This document shows, piece by piece, positions 8,202 to 15,633 of a DNA stretch of 64,000 nt. The notes beneath the pieces were generated by a model. It searched no databases. It saw only the letters and a list, made by a program, of their open reading frames with translations, and had not been told where the DNA came from. Numbering within the stretch: the first letter of the stretch is position 1; each line of letters opens with the position of its first letter. The position numbers and the translations under genes are program-made. The DNA lies in assembly GCA_005116955.1 (NCBI GenBank), contig SWDI01000004.1:7540-71539 (forward strand), read 5' to 3'. The stretch is from Nitrospira sp. (GTDB lineage: Bacteria > Nitrospirota > Nitrospiria > Nitrospirales > Nitrospiraceae).

Positions 8202-8644
8202 GCAATCCAGCTCCCACACCTCAAAGCAGCTTCCTTGCGAAAATACTCGCACCAATACTCTCCGACCCTCCCTGGGCCGCCAAATCGTTTCTTGCCGCCA
8301 GTGCAACAACCGCCGCCGGAGTCGGCGCCTGGCTCACCGACCTGATGTCGCCGGTCCTCGCCAATGGGGGAGCTAGCTTCCTGGGAGGGTTCTTACTCGG
8401 ATGGGCAGTCCGGAAAACCGTCAAGCTCGCCCTGTTGGTGGCTGCCTCATTGGCGGCGCTCGTCGCCGTCCTCAAAACCACCGGCTGGATTCATCTGGAT
8501 TGGACTCTGATCCAAGCAGATGTAAATCATATCCTTGATTGGGGTCGGGGCAAAGCCCAGGGCTTCAAAGACGTGCTGACCGGCTATCTCCCCTCAGTCG
8601 GCGCCGCCGGCGCCGGAACATTTTTTGGATTTCGGAAAAAGTAG
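8198..8644 (+). CDS. FUN14-family membrane protein
   Basis: A 148-residue protein. A FUN14-like region is seen from about residue 45 to the end: GGFLLGWAVRKTVKL, a long hydrophobic helix (roughly 78-95), and a C-terminal glycine/alanine-rich helix ending in a basic FRKK tail. Bacterial FUN14 proteins have no settled function. Coupling by ATGA overlap to the zinc peptidase suggests the two act at the same membrane site. Confidence 0.75.
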   Translation: MSNPAPTPQSSFLAKILAPILSDPPWAAKSFLAASATTAAGVGAWLTDLMSPVLANGGASFLGGFLLGWAVRKTVKLALLVAASLAALVAVLKTTGWIHLDWTLIQADVNHILDWGRGKAQGFKDVLTGYLPSVGAAGAGTFFGFRKK

Positions 8645-8708
8645 TAGCATCCCCGATATTCGTCTCGAGTCAAGTTTCAGAATCTGCGACATACAGCCGG
8701 ACACACAT

Positions 8709-9077
8709 TCATCGCTTTGTGACCACTCTCACATCCAGCGTCCCTAAATAGTGTCCCTCGATCGTCACCTGATCGCCGTCTTTGAGCATAACCGGTCCCA
8801 TCTGGCAGAGCGCCGCGTAACTGGCCTCGATCATCCCGCTGCCATCATCGACCAAAAAGTTTTGAATGCACTTCTCCATCTTTGAGTTACTCCCGATGAA
8901 GTGATGCATCTGATACCCACTGACCATCCCTGTGACTTGGAGGACTTTCATCTTGTACGCTTCGGGGTAAGCCTGCAGAGAACTAATCGTGACCGGGTCC
9001 GCGGCCTGTGCGACAGGCACCAGGCACAGCAGGCTGACCAGCGCTAATCCTATTCGTAGGGTTCTGTTCATCACCAT
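8709..9077 (-). CDS. Periplasmic OB-fold-like protein
   Basis: A 122-residue protein with a Sec signal peptide (cleavage probably after VAQA). The mature part has the strand pattern of nucleic-acid-binding or tRNA_anti-like OB-fold proteins exported to the periplasm: VLQVTGMVSGYQ, LVDDGSGMIEA, DGDQVTIEGHYLG. Two or three cysteines are present in the mature part. It is convergent with the FUN14 gene. The function is unknown and the fold call is inferred. Confidence 0.65.
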   Translation of the reverse strand: MVMNRTLRIGLALVSLLCLVPVAQAADPVTISSLQAYPEAYKMKVLQVTGMVSGYQMHHFIGSNSKMEKCIQNFLVDDGSGMIEASYAALCQMGPVMLKDGDQVTIEGHYLGTLDVRVVTKR

Positions 9078-9132
9078 GCCTCCTCTTCATAACGCACGCC
9101 GTTTGTATTGAGCATTCTGAAATCTTTTGGTG

Positions 9133-10035
9133 CTACGGAACTTGGCGCAAGGCTTTCCCGGTAGCAGCACTGTACGCTTCCGCGAGGGTATGCACTTGAA
9201 TCACCTGAATGGATCGTTCGGCTCCGGTGAAATTGAGGTGGCTATTGTCCAGCCCATCAGGCACGATCATCGTGGTCTTTCTAAGGTCCCGGCAAGCATT
9301 CATCTTGTCCACGAGTCGCCCAACCGGGTGGATCTCAGCATCCGGCTCAATCGTTCCCGACATACAGACATCGTGGCGAATGGGATCGCCGAGCAATGCT
9401 GAGGCAATGCCTACAGCAAAAATGCCTCCCGCACTGGGGCCATTTAATCGGGATGGAACCAGAACGCGCACCGTCAGATATCGGGGGTCGTATCCCACCG
9501 CCCTCGATGCGACCGCAACAGCTGTATGAAAGGAGTGGGCGGAGGCCGGCAACAAGTTGGAATCGCCGAGAATCTCAGGTCCCTTTCCGTCAGCCTTGTA
9601 CCCGACCATGAGTTGCGCCACGAATCCGGTCCATGAGCCGGTAATGGAGCCAACCTTATCTTGGCCAACGCTCAAGAGGGGTAATGACAGAGATACGTCT
9701 GAAAACGGCGACGGCTTCCTACTCTGTTGTTGCTGAGGAACGTCGGAGGAGATGTTATTCGCAGAAAGATTACCCCTCTGTGAAGATTTCGGCGCTGGGG
9801 AAATGGTCACCGGCGAATACATCTTCGCCTCGCCTAATTGCCGACAGCCCGGATATTCACGGTCCGTGTACAGATCAGCTTGCCCTGGCCGAGGGCAGAC
9901 CCAGGTGTCGGCCCACACTAAATCTAGAGAGGCGTCGTTCCCGCCGAAGAAGGCCAGAAGGAGTAATGCAGCCAGCCACTGCACGTGTTGACGATTTAAT
10001 GGATCCTCGGCCACGTATACCTTTGCCTTAAGCAA
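9133..10035 (-). CDS. Exported Lon-like (S16) protease domain protein
   Basis: A 300-residue protein with a hydrophobic segment at about residues 18-35 that should export or anchor it. A variable middle follows, and then a C-terminal domain like the proteolytic domain of Lon. The catalytic serine is in NGPSAGG (Ser201). The catalytic lysine position of the dyad is in GRLVDK (Lys244). The linking segment VCMSGTIEPDAEIHPVG matches the Lon MTGEI...G.V.PIGG region. There is no AAA+ ATPase part, so any proteolysis would be ATP-independent and outside the cytoplasm. The early cysteines may form a disulfide. Confidence 0.8.
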   Translation of the reverse strand: MLKAKVYVAEDPLNRQHVQWLAALLLLAFFGGNDASLDLVWADTWVCPRPGQADLYTDREYPGCRQLGEAKMYSPVTISPAPKSSQRGNLSANNISSDVPQQQQSRKPSPFSDVSLSLPLLSVGQDKVGSITGSWTGFVAQLMVGYKADGKGPEILGDSNLLPASAHSFHTAVAVASRAVGYDPRYLTVRVLVPSRLNGPSAGGIFAVGIASALLGDPIRHDVCMSGTIEPDAEIHPVGRLVDKMNACRDLRKTTMIVPDGLDNSHLNFTGAERSIQVIQVHTLAEAYSAATGKALRQVP

Positions 10036-10118
10036 CTAACACAGCTGAAGCCTATCGCTCGAGACGAAGTTCGTCAAAAGAAGCGGGGAATATGGAAGGA
10101 TCAAGAAACGGACTGATA

Positions 10119-11393
10119 TCAACCCGGCAAGGCTTGATACCAGCCGTTGGCCTGGACGAGGGTGATCTGACTGTCGAAGAGCCGGCTGACCTGTTCGTTG
10201 GTGAGGAGTATTCGCTTCGGCCTGTCGTCTAGAATCTTCCCCTCTTTCAGGAAGATCACGCGATCGATCTCCGGTGGAATTTCATGCAGATGGTGCGTCA
10301 CCAGCAGCACGGTCTTTCCTTTGGCAATCTGCACACGCAAGAGATCGAGGTATTGGAAACAGGCTTTGAGATCAAGTCCACTCGTCGGTTCATCCAGCAC
10401 CAACACCGGCGGGTCATGCACAAGAGCTCGGCCCAACAGAAACCGCCGCTGCTCGCCGGTGGAGAGATGGCCAAAACGCCGACCAGCTAAAGGTGCAATA
10501 CCTAACTCCTGCATCACCTCATACGCTCTGGTCAGCTGCGTCTTTGTGAATTCTTGATATGCGTAGGTATCGTTGCTGGCATAGAAACCGGAAAGGATCA
10601 CGTTCAATCCTTCAGCACAGATCAGATACTCTCGCTGCAGGTCATGCGAGACAATGCCGATCTGTTTCCGCACATCCCAGACGTTCCAACGCTCCTCACC
10701 AAAGAGAGCCCACCGCGTGTCATCATTCGGCATGGCATGGACTTCACCTGATAACAACTTCAGCAGCGTGGACTTCCCTGCCCCGTTCGGGCCAAGGATT
10801 GCCGCATGCTCTCCCTCACGCAGAACAAAGGAGAAATCCGAGAAGACACAGGTCTCGCCTCGATACACCGTGGCATGCTCAATTTCGACAATCGCCTTCG
10901 TGTTGGCTGAAGGACGAGGGGGTTGATCTGGGATCTCCACTAGAGGCTTACCAGGTTTCCCACCTCGCCGTGCCTGCTCAAGACCAGTTCGAGCCAAGGC
11001 ATCTGCCCGTTCATTCTCGGGATGCCCGTTGTGTCCCCTGACCCAACGCCATTCCACTGTATGCGTGGCAGCCAGCGCATCGAGCCGCCGCCACAAGTCC
11101 TCATTCTTGACAGGTTCTTTTCCAGCCGTTTTCCACCCTCGCCGCTTCCAACTGTGGATCCATTCACTGATGCCCTTTTGGACATACTGCGAATCGGTAT
11201 AGACTCGTGCCTTCACTGGTTCCGTGAACGACTGCAGCGCCTCAATGACCGCAAGCAACTCCATCCGATTGTTCGTCGTCCCCGGCTCACCACCACAAAT
11301 CTCCGTCTCAGTCTCACCATGTCGCAGCAAAGCCCCCCAACCCCCAGGACCAGGGTTCCCACTGCAAGCACCGTCTGTGTAGATGTCGATCAT
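10119..11393 (-). CDS. Fusion of ribonuclease HI with an ABC-type ATPase
   Basis: A single 424-residue frame. Residues 1-140 are RNase HI with the full catalytic set: Asp7 ([16 protein letters not shown]), Glu45 (NNRMELLAV), Asp67 (YTDSQY), His121 (GHNGH) and Asp131 (RADALA). A linker of about 30 residues follows. Residues ~168-415 are an ABC ATPase with Walker [10 protein letters not shown] (201-209), signature LSTGEQ (310-315), Walker B VLVLDE (330-335) and the H-loop His (VTHH). No transmembrane part is present or adjacent. The ATPase half resembles the ModF/YlmA-like soluble ABC proteins. RNase HI cuts RNA in RNA-DNA hybrids; what the ATPase adds is unknown. The start was set at MIDIYTD. 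Confidence 0.9.
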   Translation of the reverse strand: MIDIYTDGACSGNPGPGGWGALLRHGETETEICGGEPGTTNNRMELLAVIEALQSFTEPVKARVYTDSQYVQKGISEWIHSWKRRGWKTAGKEPVKNEDLWRRLDALAATHTVEWRWVRGHNGHPENERADALARTGLEQARRGGKPGKPLVEIPDQPPRPSANTKAIVEIEHATVYRGETCVFSDFSFVLREGEHAAILGPNGAGKSTLLKLLSGEVHAMPNDDTRWALFGEERWNVWDVRKQIGIVSHDLQREYLICAEGLNVILSGFYASNDTYAYQEFTKTQLTRAYEVMQELGIAPLAGRRFGHLSTGEQRRFLLGRALVHDPPVLVLDEPTSGLDLKACFQYLDLLRVQIAKGKTVLLVTHHLHEIPPEIDRVIFLKEGKILDDRPKRILLTNEQVSRLFDSQITLVQANGWYQALPG

Positions 11394-11496
11394 TCGCGAT
11401 TTTTCTCCCTCTCTCAATGCACGGTCGGATTGTACTATGGCGCCTCACACCAGAACCATAGTTGATCGCGTGACTCAATCAACACACCTGAGTACA

Positions 11497-11922
11497 ATGG
11501 TGCGTCACCGACACTCATATGTTTCAGGGAGTCACACTCTGCGTACGCTTGTTCTCATCGGCACTGGCGGGTTTATCGGGTCGGTCCTGCGCTATCTGCT
11601 GAGTAGCTATGTGCAGCAGCTCAGCAAGGGCCTCCAATTTCCTTTCGGCACGTTGGCAGTCAATGTGGTGGGCTGTGTGCTGGTTGGCTTTCTCGCGGAG
11701 CTGGCGGATCAGCGCAGTCTCATCTCAGACGAAACCCGTGGCTTTCTCATCGTCGGGATCCTCGGCGGATTCACCACCTTCTCAGCCTTCGGCAACGAAA
11801 CGATGAATCTGCTACGCAGCGGAGAACCATGGCTTGCCGGAGGAAATATCGTCGGCCATATAGTTCTGAGCCTCATCGCCATCTGGCTCGGCTACTCCAT
11901 GGCATCGCTGATCTGTAAGTAA
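11497..11922 (+). CDS. crcB: Fluoride channel CrcB/Fluc
   Basis: A 141-residue small membrane protein with four hydrophobic helices. It carries the family motifs GGFIGSVLRYLLS, GTLAVNVVGC, GGFTTFSAFGNE and a C-terminal GYSMASL. Fluc channels export fluoride as dual-topology dimers. The start at 11497 was chosen over an earlier ATG that would add about 38 non-family residues overlapping the RNase HI gene start on the other strand. I looked for the fluoride riboswitch upstream and could not recognise one. A truncated second copy lies at 12756-13044. Confidence 0.93.
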   Translation: MVRHRHSYVSGSHTLRTLVLIGTGGFIGSVLRYLLSSYVQQLSKGLQFPFGTLAVNVVGCVLVGFLAELADQRSLISDETRGFLIVGILGGFTTFSAFGNETMNLLRSGEPWLAGGNIVGHIVLSLIAIWLGYSMASLICK

Positions 11923-11958
11923 TAGATCAGGAGCCTCACCGTTCCGTCTCAGATTAAG

Positions 11959-12399
11959 TTACCGTTTGATTCTTCGTGGGTGCGGTGAGCACACGATCGC
12001 AATTCCCGCTTTACGGGCAGCTCTTTCCAACGCAGCATCCGCTGTCGCCAAGTCGGCTCCATGCCTGATCGCCACGTCCAGATAGGACGCGTCATAGGCT
12101 GACAATCCGTATTCACGACCCAGCGGAAGAATGCCCGCGATCTGGGTAGAGACCGGCACAGACACTTCCTGAACCGGCAAGGACTCCAACAGATCAACAA
12201 ACCGCACAATTTCTGCCTGACCGAGACGCTTTCGTCGTTCACCGACCAAGAGACCATTGGCAATCTCCAACGCCCAAATAGACGGAACCACCACAGGCCG
12301 GCCTTCCAGCTCCTGTAGGACCTGATCGGCATAGTCACTCTGCTCATCAGGAAAACACCAGGCCAACGCCACCGATGCATCGAGCACCACCCTCTTCAT
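11959..12399 (-). CDS. PIN-domain toxin, VapC type
   Basis: A 146-residue PIN-domain ribonuclease. Conserved acidic residues are Asp7 (VVLDASVAL), Glu45 (ALEIANGL) and the later pair in YDASYLDVA and LATAD. VapC toxins cut RNA, often tRNA or rRNA, when released from the antitoxin. The gene overlaps its antitoxin by 4 bases (ATGA), the usual order of antitoxin first. The module sits between crcB and a damaged second crcB, which suggests it came in with a rearrangement. Confidence 0.9.
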   Translation of the reverse strand: MKRVVLDASVALAWCFPDEQSDYADQVLQELEGRPVVVPSIWALEIANGLLVGERRKRLGQAEIVRFVDLLESLPVQEVSVPVSTQIAGILPLGREYGLSAYDASYLDVAIRHGADLATADAALERAARKAGIAIVCSPHPRRIKR

Positions 12400-12641
12400 G
12401 ATCGCCTCCCCTCCTCGATCATGTCCTTCACACGCATAGTGTCAGGCCTCACCCGTGCACGGAGATCACGCATGCGTTCGACCAGCGTTGCATGTAGTAT
12501 CCGTTTCGCAGGCTCCTCAACAGGAACCAACCGTGCCGCAGGTACACCATGCCTGGTGATGGTAATGGTCTCCCCCTTGCTGACCCGCTCAAGTAAGGCC
12601 GACAGATGGGTCTTGGCTTCAAATGCGCCGATGGTTCTCAT
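12396..12641 (-). CDS. Phd/YefM-type antitoxin partner of the PIN toxin
   Basis: An 81-residue protein with the N-terminal Phd/YefM DNA-binding pattern TIGAFEAKTHLSALLERV followed by GETITITRHGVPAARLVPV. A basic/acidic C-terminal helix should wrap the toxin. The start MRTIGAF was preferred to an ATG 10 codons upstream because it begins at the domain edge. This module pairs a Phd-type antitoxin with a VapC-type toxin. It is likely autoregulated through the paired repeats just upstream. Confidence 0.88.
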   Translation of the reverse strand: MRTIGAFEAKTHLSALLERVSKGETITITRHGVPAARLVPVEEPAKRILHATLVERMRDLRARVRPDTMRVKDMIEEGRRS

Positions 12642-12658
12642 GGTCAACCTCATGTATA

Positions 12659-12678
12659 ATCTAGTCTTCATCTAGTCT
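12659..12678 (-). promoter_or_regulatory. Paired 9-base direct repeats, likely antitoxin operator
   Basis: On the minus strand AGACTAGAT occurs twice with a 2-base spacer, about one helical turn apart. The repeats end about 17 bases before the antitoxin start codon. Antitoxins of this family commonly repress their own promoter from such sites. No binding can be shown from sequence alone. Confidence 0.5.
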
Positions 12679-12755
12679 AATTTTATCGTTCCTCAACGGC
12701 CACGTCAATGCGCCCTGATTACGAAAGCATCCTCATGAAACCAGGCTGATTATTG

Positions 12756-13044
12756 CCAGTTTCCTTTCGGCACCTTGGCAGTCAATGTGGTAGGCTGTGT
12801 GCTGGTTGGCCTTCTCGCAGAGCTGGCGGATCAGCGCAGTCTCATCTCAGACGAAACCCGTGGCTTTCTCATCGTCGGCATCCTCGGCAGCTTTACCACC
12901 TTCTCAGCCTTCGGCAACGAAACTATGAATCTGCTGCGTGACGGAGAACCGTGGCTCGCCTTTGGGAATATCCTCGGCCACATTACCCTCGGACTATTCT
13001 CTGTGTGGCTCGGCTACTCTATGGCCTCCTTGCTCTGGAAGTAA
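12756..13044 (+). pseudogene. crcB: Truncated second copy of crcB
   Basis: From CAGTTTCCTTTCGGCAC onward the sequence closely follows crcB at 11634-11922. The encoded ~95 residues differ from it at roughly a dozen positions. The part coding for the first helix and start is missing, so the protein lacks helix 1 and should not form a normal Fluc channel. The frame is otherwise open to the stop codon, which suggests a fairly recent event or continued constraint. The toxin-antitoxin module lies between the two copies. Confidence 0.85.
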
Positions 13045-13192
13045 TCTGCCCCGCCACTCCTCACATGCCCTATCATCCATCTGATGTCCGTCGGACAATC
13101 GACGCCTACCGATGATACATTTCGGCACGCTTGGCAGTTTTTGCAGTCTCTTTGTCATTGCGCCATTCTCAGATTGATGGGAGGATAGGCTC

Positions 13193-14218
13193 ATGAAACG
13201 CAACGAGAAGACACCGAATCACCAATCACGGACCATCGCACTACTCGGCTTCGACGGTGTCGCAGCACTTGATATCACCGGGCCATACGAAGTCTTTTCC
13301 ATACCGTCCTATCTTGCACAAGACAAAATGGTGCCGCCCTATCGGATCGTGCTCCTCGCGGATCAAGCGGGACCGATTCGCTCGGCTTCAGGACTCAGCC
13401 TGATCGCGGATGCCTCATGGCGCGATTTCCACGGCAAGGTCGACACCCTGCTGGTCTGTGGTGGGCCAGATATGGCACCACTCCAGAGCAATCAGAAGCT
13501 GTTGGCCTGGCTTCGTACTATGGGACGCCACACAAGACGCATCGGCTCCATCTGTACCGGCGCCTTCCTCCTCGCAGAAGCTGACCTGCTCAACAATCGC
13601 CGCGCCACGACCCATTGGAGAGAAGTCGCGCGTTTGGCCCAGACCTATAAAACCGTCACCGTTGAGCCAGACGCAATCTACGTTAAAGACGGCCACGTCT
13701 ATACCTCAGCTGGGATCACTGCTGGAATGGATCTGGCCTTGGCGCTCGTGGAAGAAGATCTCGGTCGGGATATTGCCCTGGCTGTGGCCCGCATGCTGGT
13801 CCTCTTTCTGAAACGTCCTGGCGGACAGTCCCAATTCAGCACACAACTCCAAGCTCAGGCCGTCGAGGGCCAACGCTTAGCTGCCCTCTTGAGCTGGCTG
13901 ACACACCATCACCACACACCACTGACGGTGGGAGACATGGCCTCGCGGGCAGGCATGAGTCCGAGAACCTTTGCGCGCGTCTTTGTCTCGGAAACCGGCG
14001 ATACACCGGCGCTCTACTTGGAGAAACTTCGTCTCGAACATGCGGTCCGCCTACTAGAGACCACCGGCACGTCACTCGACATCACCGCCCAGGAGTGCGG
14101 CTTCACCGGGCACGAGCAACTGCGCCGCGCCTTCCAGCGGCACAAAGGCATCACCCCACAGGACTATCAGAAGCGATTTCAGACAACCAAAACCATCTCA
14201 CAAGGAGATCCCTCATGA
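13193..14218 (+). CDS. GlxA-family regulator: DJ-1/PfpI domain plus AraC-type helix-turn-helix
   Basis: A 341-residue two-domain regulator. Residues ~14-190 form a DJ-1/PfpI domain with the nucleophile-elbow motif SICTGAF (Cys121). Residues ~230-330 are an AraC/XylS DNA-binding domain with MASRAGMSPRTFARVF and a C-terminal signature ending QRHKGITPQDYQKRF. Proteins of this kind sense a small molecule with the DJ-1 part and control nearby genes. It is translationally coupled (ATGA) to a stand-alone DJ-1 protein, its probable target or partner. A GGAGG-like ribosome site precedes the start. Confidence 0.92.
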   Translation: MKRNEKTPNHQSRTIALLGFDGVAALDITGPYEVFSIPSYLAQDKMVPPYRIVLLADQAGPIRSASGLSLIADASWRDFHGKVDTLLVCGGPDMAPLQSNQKLLAWLRTMGRHTRRIGSICTGAFLLAEADLLNNRRATTHWREVARLAQTYKTVTVEPDAIYVKDGHVYTSAGITAGMDLALALVEEDLGRDIALAVARMLVLFLKRPGGQSQFSTQLQAQAVEGQRLAALLSWLTHHHHTPLTVGDMASRAGMSPRTFARVFVSETGDTPALYLEKLRLEHAVRLLETTGTSLDITAQECGFTGHEQLRRAFQRHKGITPQDYQKRFQTTKTISQGDPS

Positions 14219-14826
14219 GTTTGAAAATTGCCTTTCTCATCTATAACGGGGTTGCAGAGCTGGATTTCATCGGACCGAAAGGAGTGTTCTTTGCCTCAAA
14301 CTGGCTCAGGAAAGAACAAGACCATCTGTATCTCGTCGCGTCGTCCCTTGAGCCAATTACGACCTTAGAAGGCATGAAGGTTCCGCCCGACTATGATTTT
14401 GCCAGCGCTCCGCTTCCAGATATTCTGGTCGTGCCTGGGTCAGCCGATCCCGCACCTCAACTAGATCAGCCTGACCTACTCAAGTGGGTCGAGCAAGCCA
14501 GTCGGCACTGCACCTGGACGACCAGCATCTGTACCGGAGCGGCCATCCTGCTTGCGGCAGGACCAGCGAAGGGACGCCGTATCACCAGCCATTGGATGAT
14601 GCGAGACGCCTTGCGACTACAGAATGAAGCGACCGTCATCGACAATGTCCGGTATGTGGTGGACGACCACTTGGTGACGAGTGCCGGCGTCAGTGCCGGA
14701 ATCGATATGGCACTCTGGCTGGTGGGAGAGCTCCGAGGGCCGGAACATGCCCGTGAAGTCCAACACGCCCTGGAATACTATCCAGAACCGCCCTATCAAC
14801 TCGAAACCACAGGAGCTGTTCGGTAG
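14215..14826 (+). CDS. DJ-1/PfpI family protein, isonitrile hydratase-like
   Basis: A 203-residue single-domain protein. The conserved cysteine is in SICTGAAIL (Cys106), and the surrounding pattern KGRRITSHW and VTSAGVSAGIDMAL is that of isonitrile hydratase-like members of the family. Start MSLKIAF overlaps the regulator stop by 4 bases and has a GGAG site. It is followed 18 bases later by an MBL-fold hydrolase. An actual isonitrile substrate is not established; related proteins also act as glyoxalases or stress chaperones. Confidence 0.88.
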   Translation: MSLKIAFLIYNGVAELDFIGPKGVFFASNWLRKEQDHLYLVASSLEPITTLEGMKVPPDYDFASAPLPDILVVPGSADPAPQLDQPDLLKWVEQASRHCTWTTSICTGAAILLAAGPAKGRRITSHWMMRDALRLQNEATVIDNVRYVVDDHLVTSAGVSAGIDMALWLVGELRGPEHAREVQHALEYYPEPPYQLETTGAVR

Positions 14827-14844
14827 CCCTCCGAGGAGCACAGG

Positions 14845-15582
14845 ATGAGACCACATTCAATTATTCGGATCCCCATTTTGCCGTTTGGACTGGTGAATGC
14901 CCATCTGGTGACCGGTGACGACGGATGCGTTCTCGTCGATGCCGGTCTGCCAGGCACAGAAGCAAAGGTGGAGCAGGTGCTCAAGCAGCACGGCTATACC
15001 TTCCAGGACATCAGGCTTATCGTCGTGACCCACGCCCATGTCGACCATGCGGGGAATGCGGCGACCCTTCGCGAATTGACCAAAGCACCCATTGTAGCCC
15101 ATGTCGACGACGCACCACATTTCACTCGAAACGTCCCGATGACCTATTGTCCAACCGGGTGGTTTGGCCGTCTCTTCCTCAAAACGAAACTGATCCATGA
15201 ACCCTACAAACAATTCGTCCCGGATGTTCTCCTCTCACAGAACGACACCTTTGATCTAAGTCGCTTTGGAGTGTCAGGCGCCATCACGCACACCCCGGGT
15301 CATACGAACGGTTCTATTTCAGTCGAGCTTTCAACCAAGGATGTGATGGTCGGGGATCTTCTTGCCTCGGGAATCCTGTTGGGTGGGCTGGTGAGAACTC
15401 AGCATGCCAAGCGCCCACCATTTGAGGACGATCCCTACACAGTCGGCCTCGCCCTGCAACGGCTACTGGATGCGGGGATGGAACGCTTTTATATGGGCCA
15501 CGGCGGCCCATTAACGGCAGGTGAAGTGCAGCGCCATGCGCAGGTGCTTCTGGGGATGAAGGAGAGAGAAGCGCATAGCTAA
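14845..15582 (+). CDS. Metallo-beta-lactamase-fold hydrolase
   Basis: A 245-residue MBL-fold protein with the metal-binding motif THAHVDHAGN near residue 60, a downstream HTPGHTNGS histidine and a late GHGGP. Such proteins are most often hydrolases of thioesters, lactones or nucleotides. The start follows a GAGGAG-like site. It is the third gene of the GlxA/DJ-1 operon, 18 bases after the DJ-1 gene, which hints at detoxification of a reactive small molecule. Specificity cannot be read. Confidence 0.9.
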   Translation: MRPHSIIRIPILPFGLVNAHLVTGDDGCVLVDAGLPGTEAKVEQVLKQHGYTFQDIRLIVVTHAHVDHAGNAATLRELTKAPIVAHVDDAPHFTRNVPMTYCPTGWFGRLFLKTKLIHEPYKQFVPDVLLSQNDTFDLSRFGVSGAITHTPGHTNGSISVELSTKDVMVGDLLASGILLGGLVRTQHAKRPPFEDDPYTVGLALQRLLDAGMERFYMGHGGPLTAGEVQRHAQVLLGMKEREAHS

Positions 15583-15633
15583 CGCTGCGAGGCAGCTTGG
15601 TGAATATGTTGCTTGCTACTGAGGGCCTTCTAG

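Noticed and set aside
11393..11496. Fluoride riboswitch in front of crcB
   Set aside because: I could not find the conserved pseudoknot pattern of the crcB motif; a covariance model search would be decisive.
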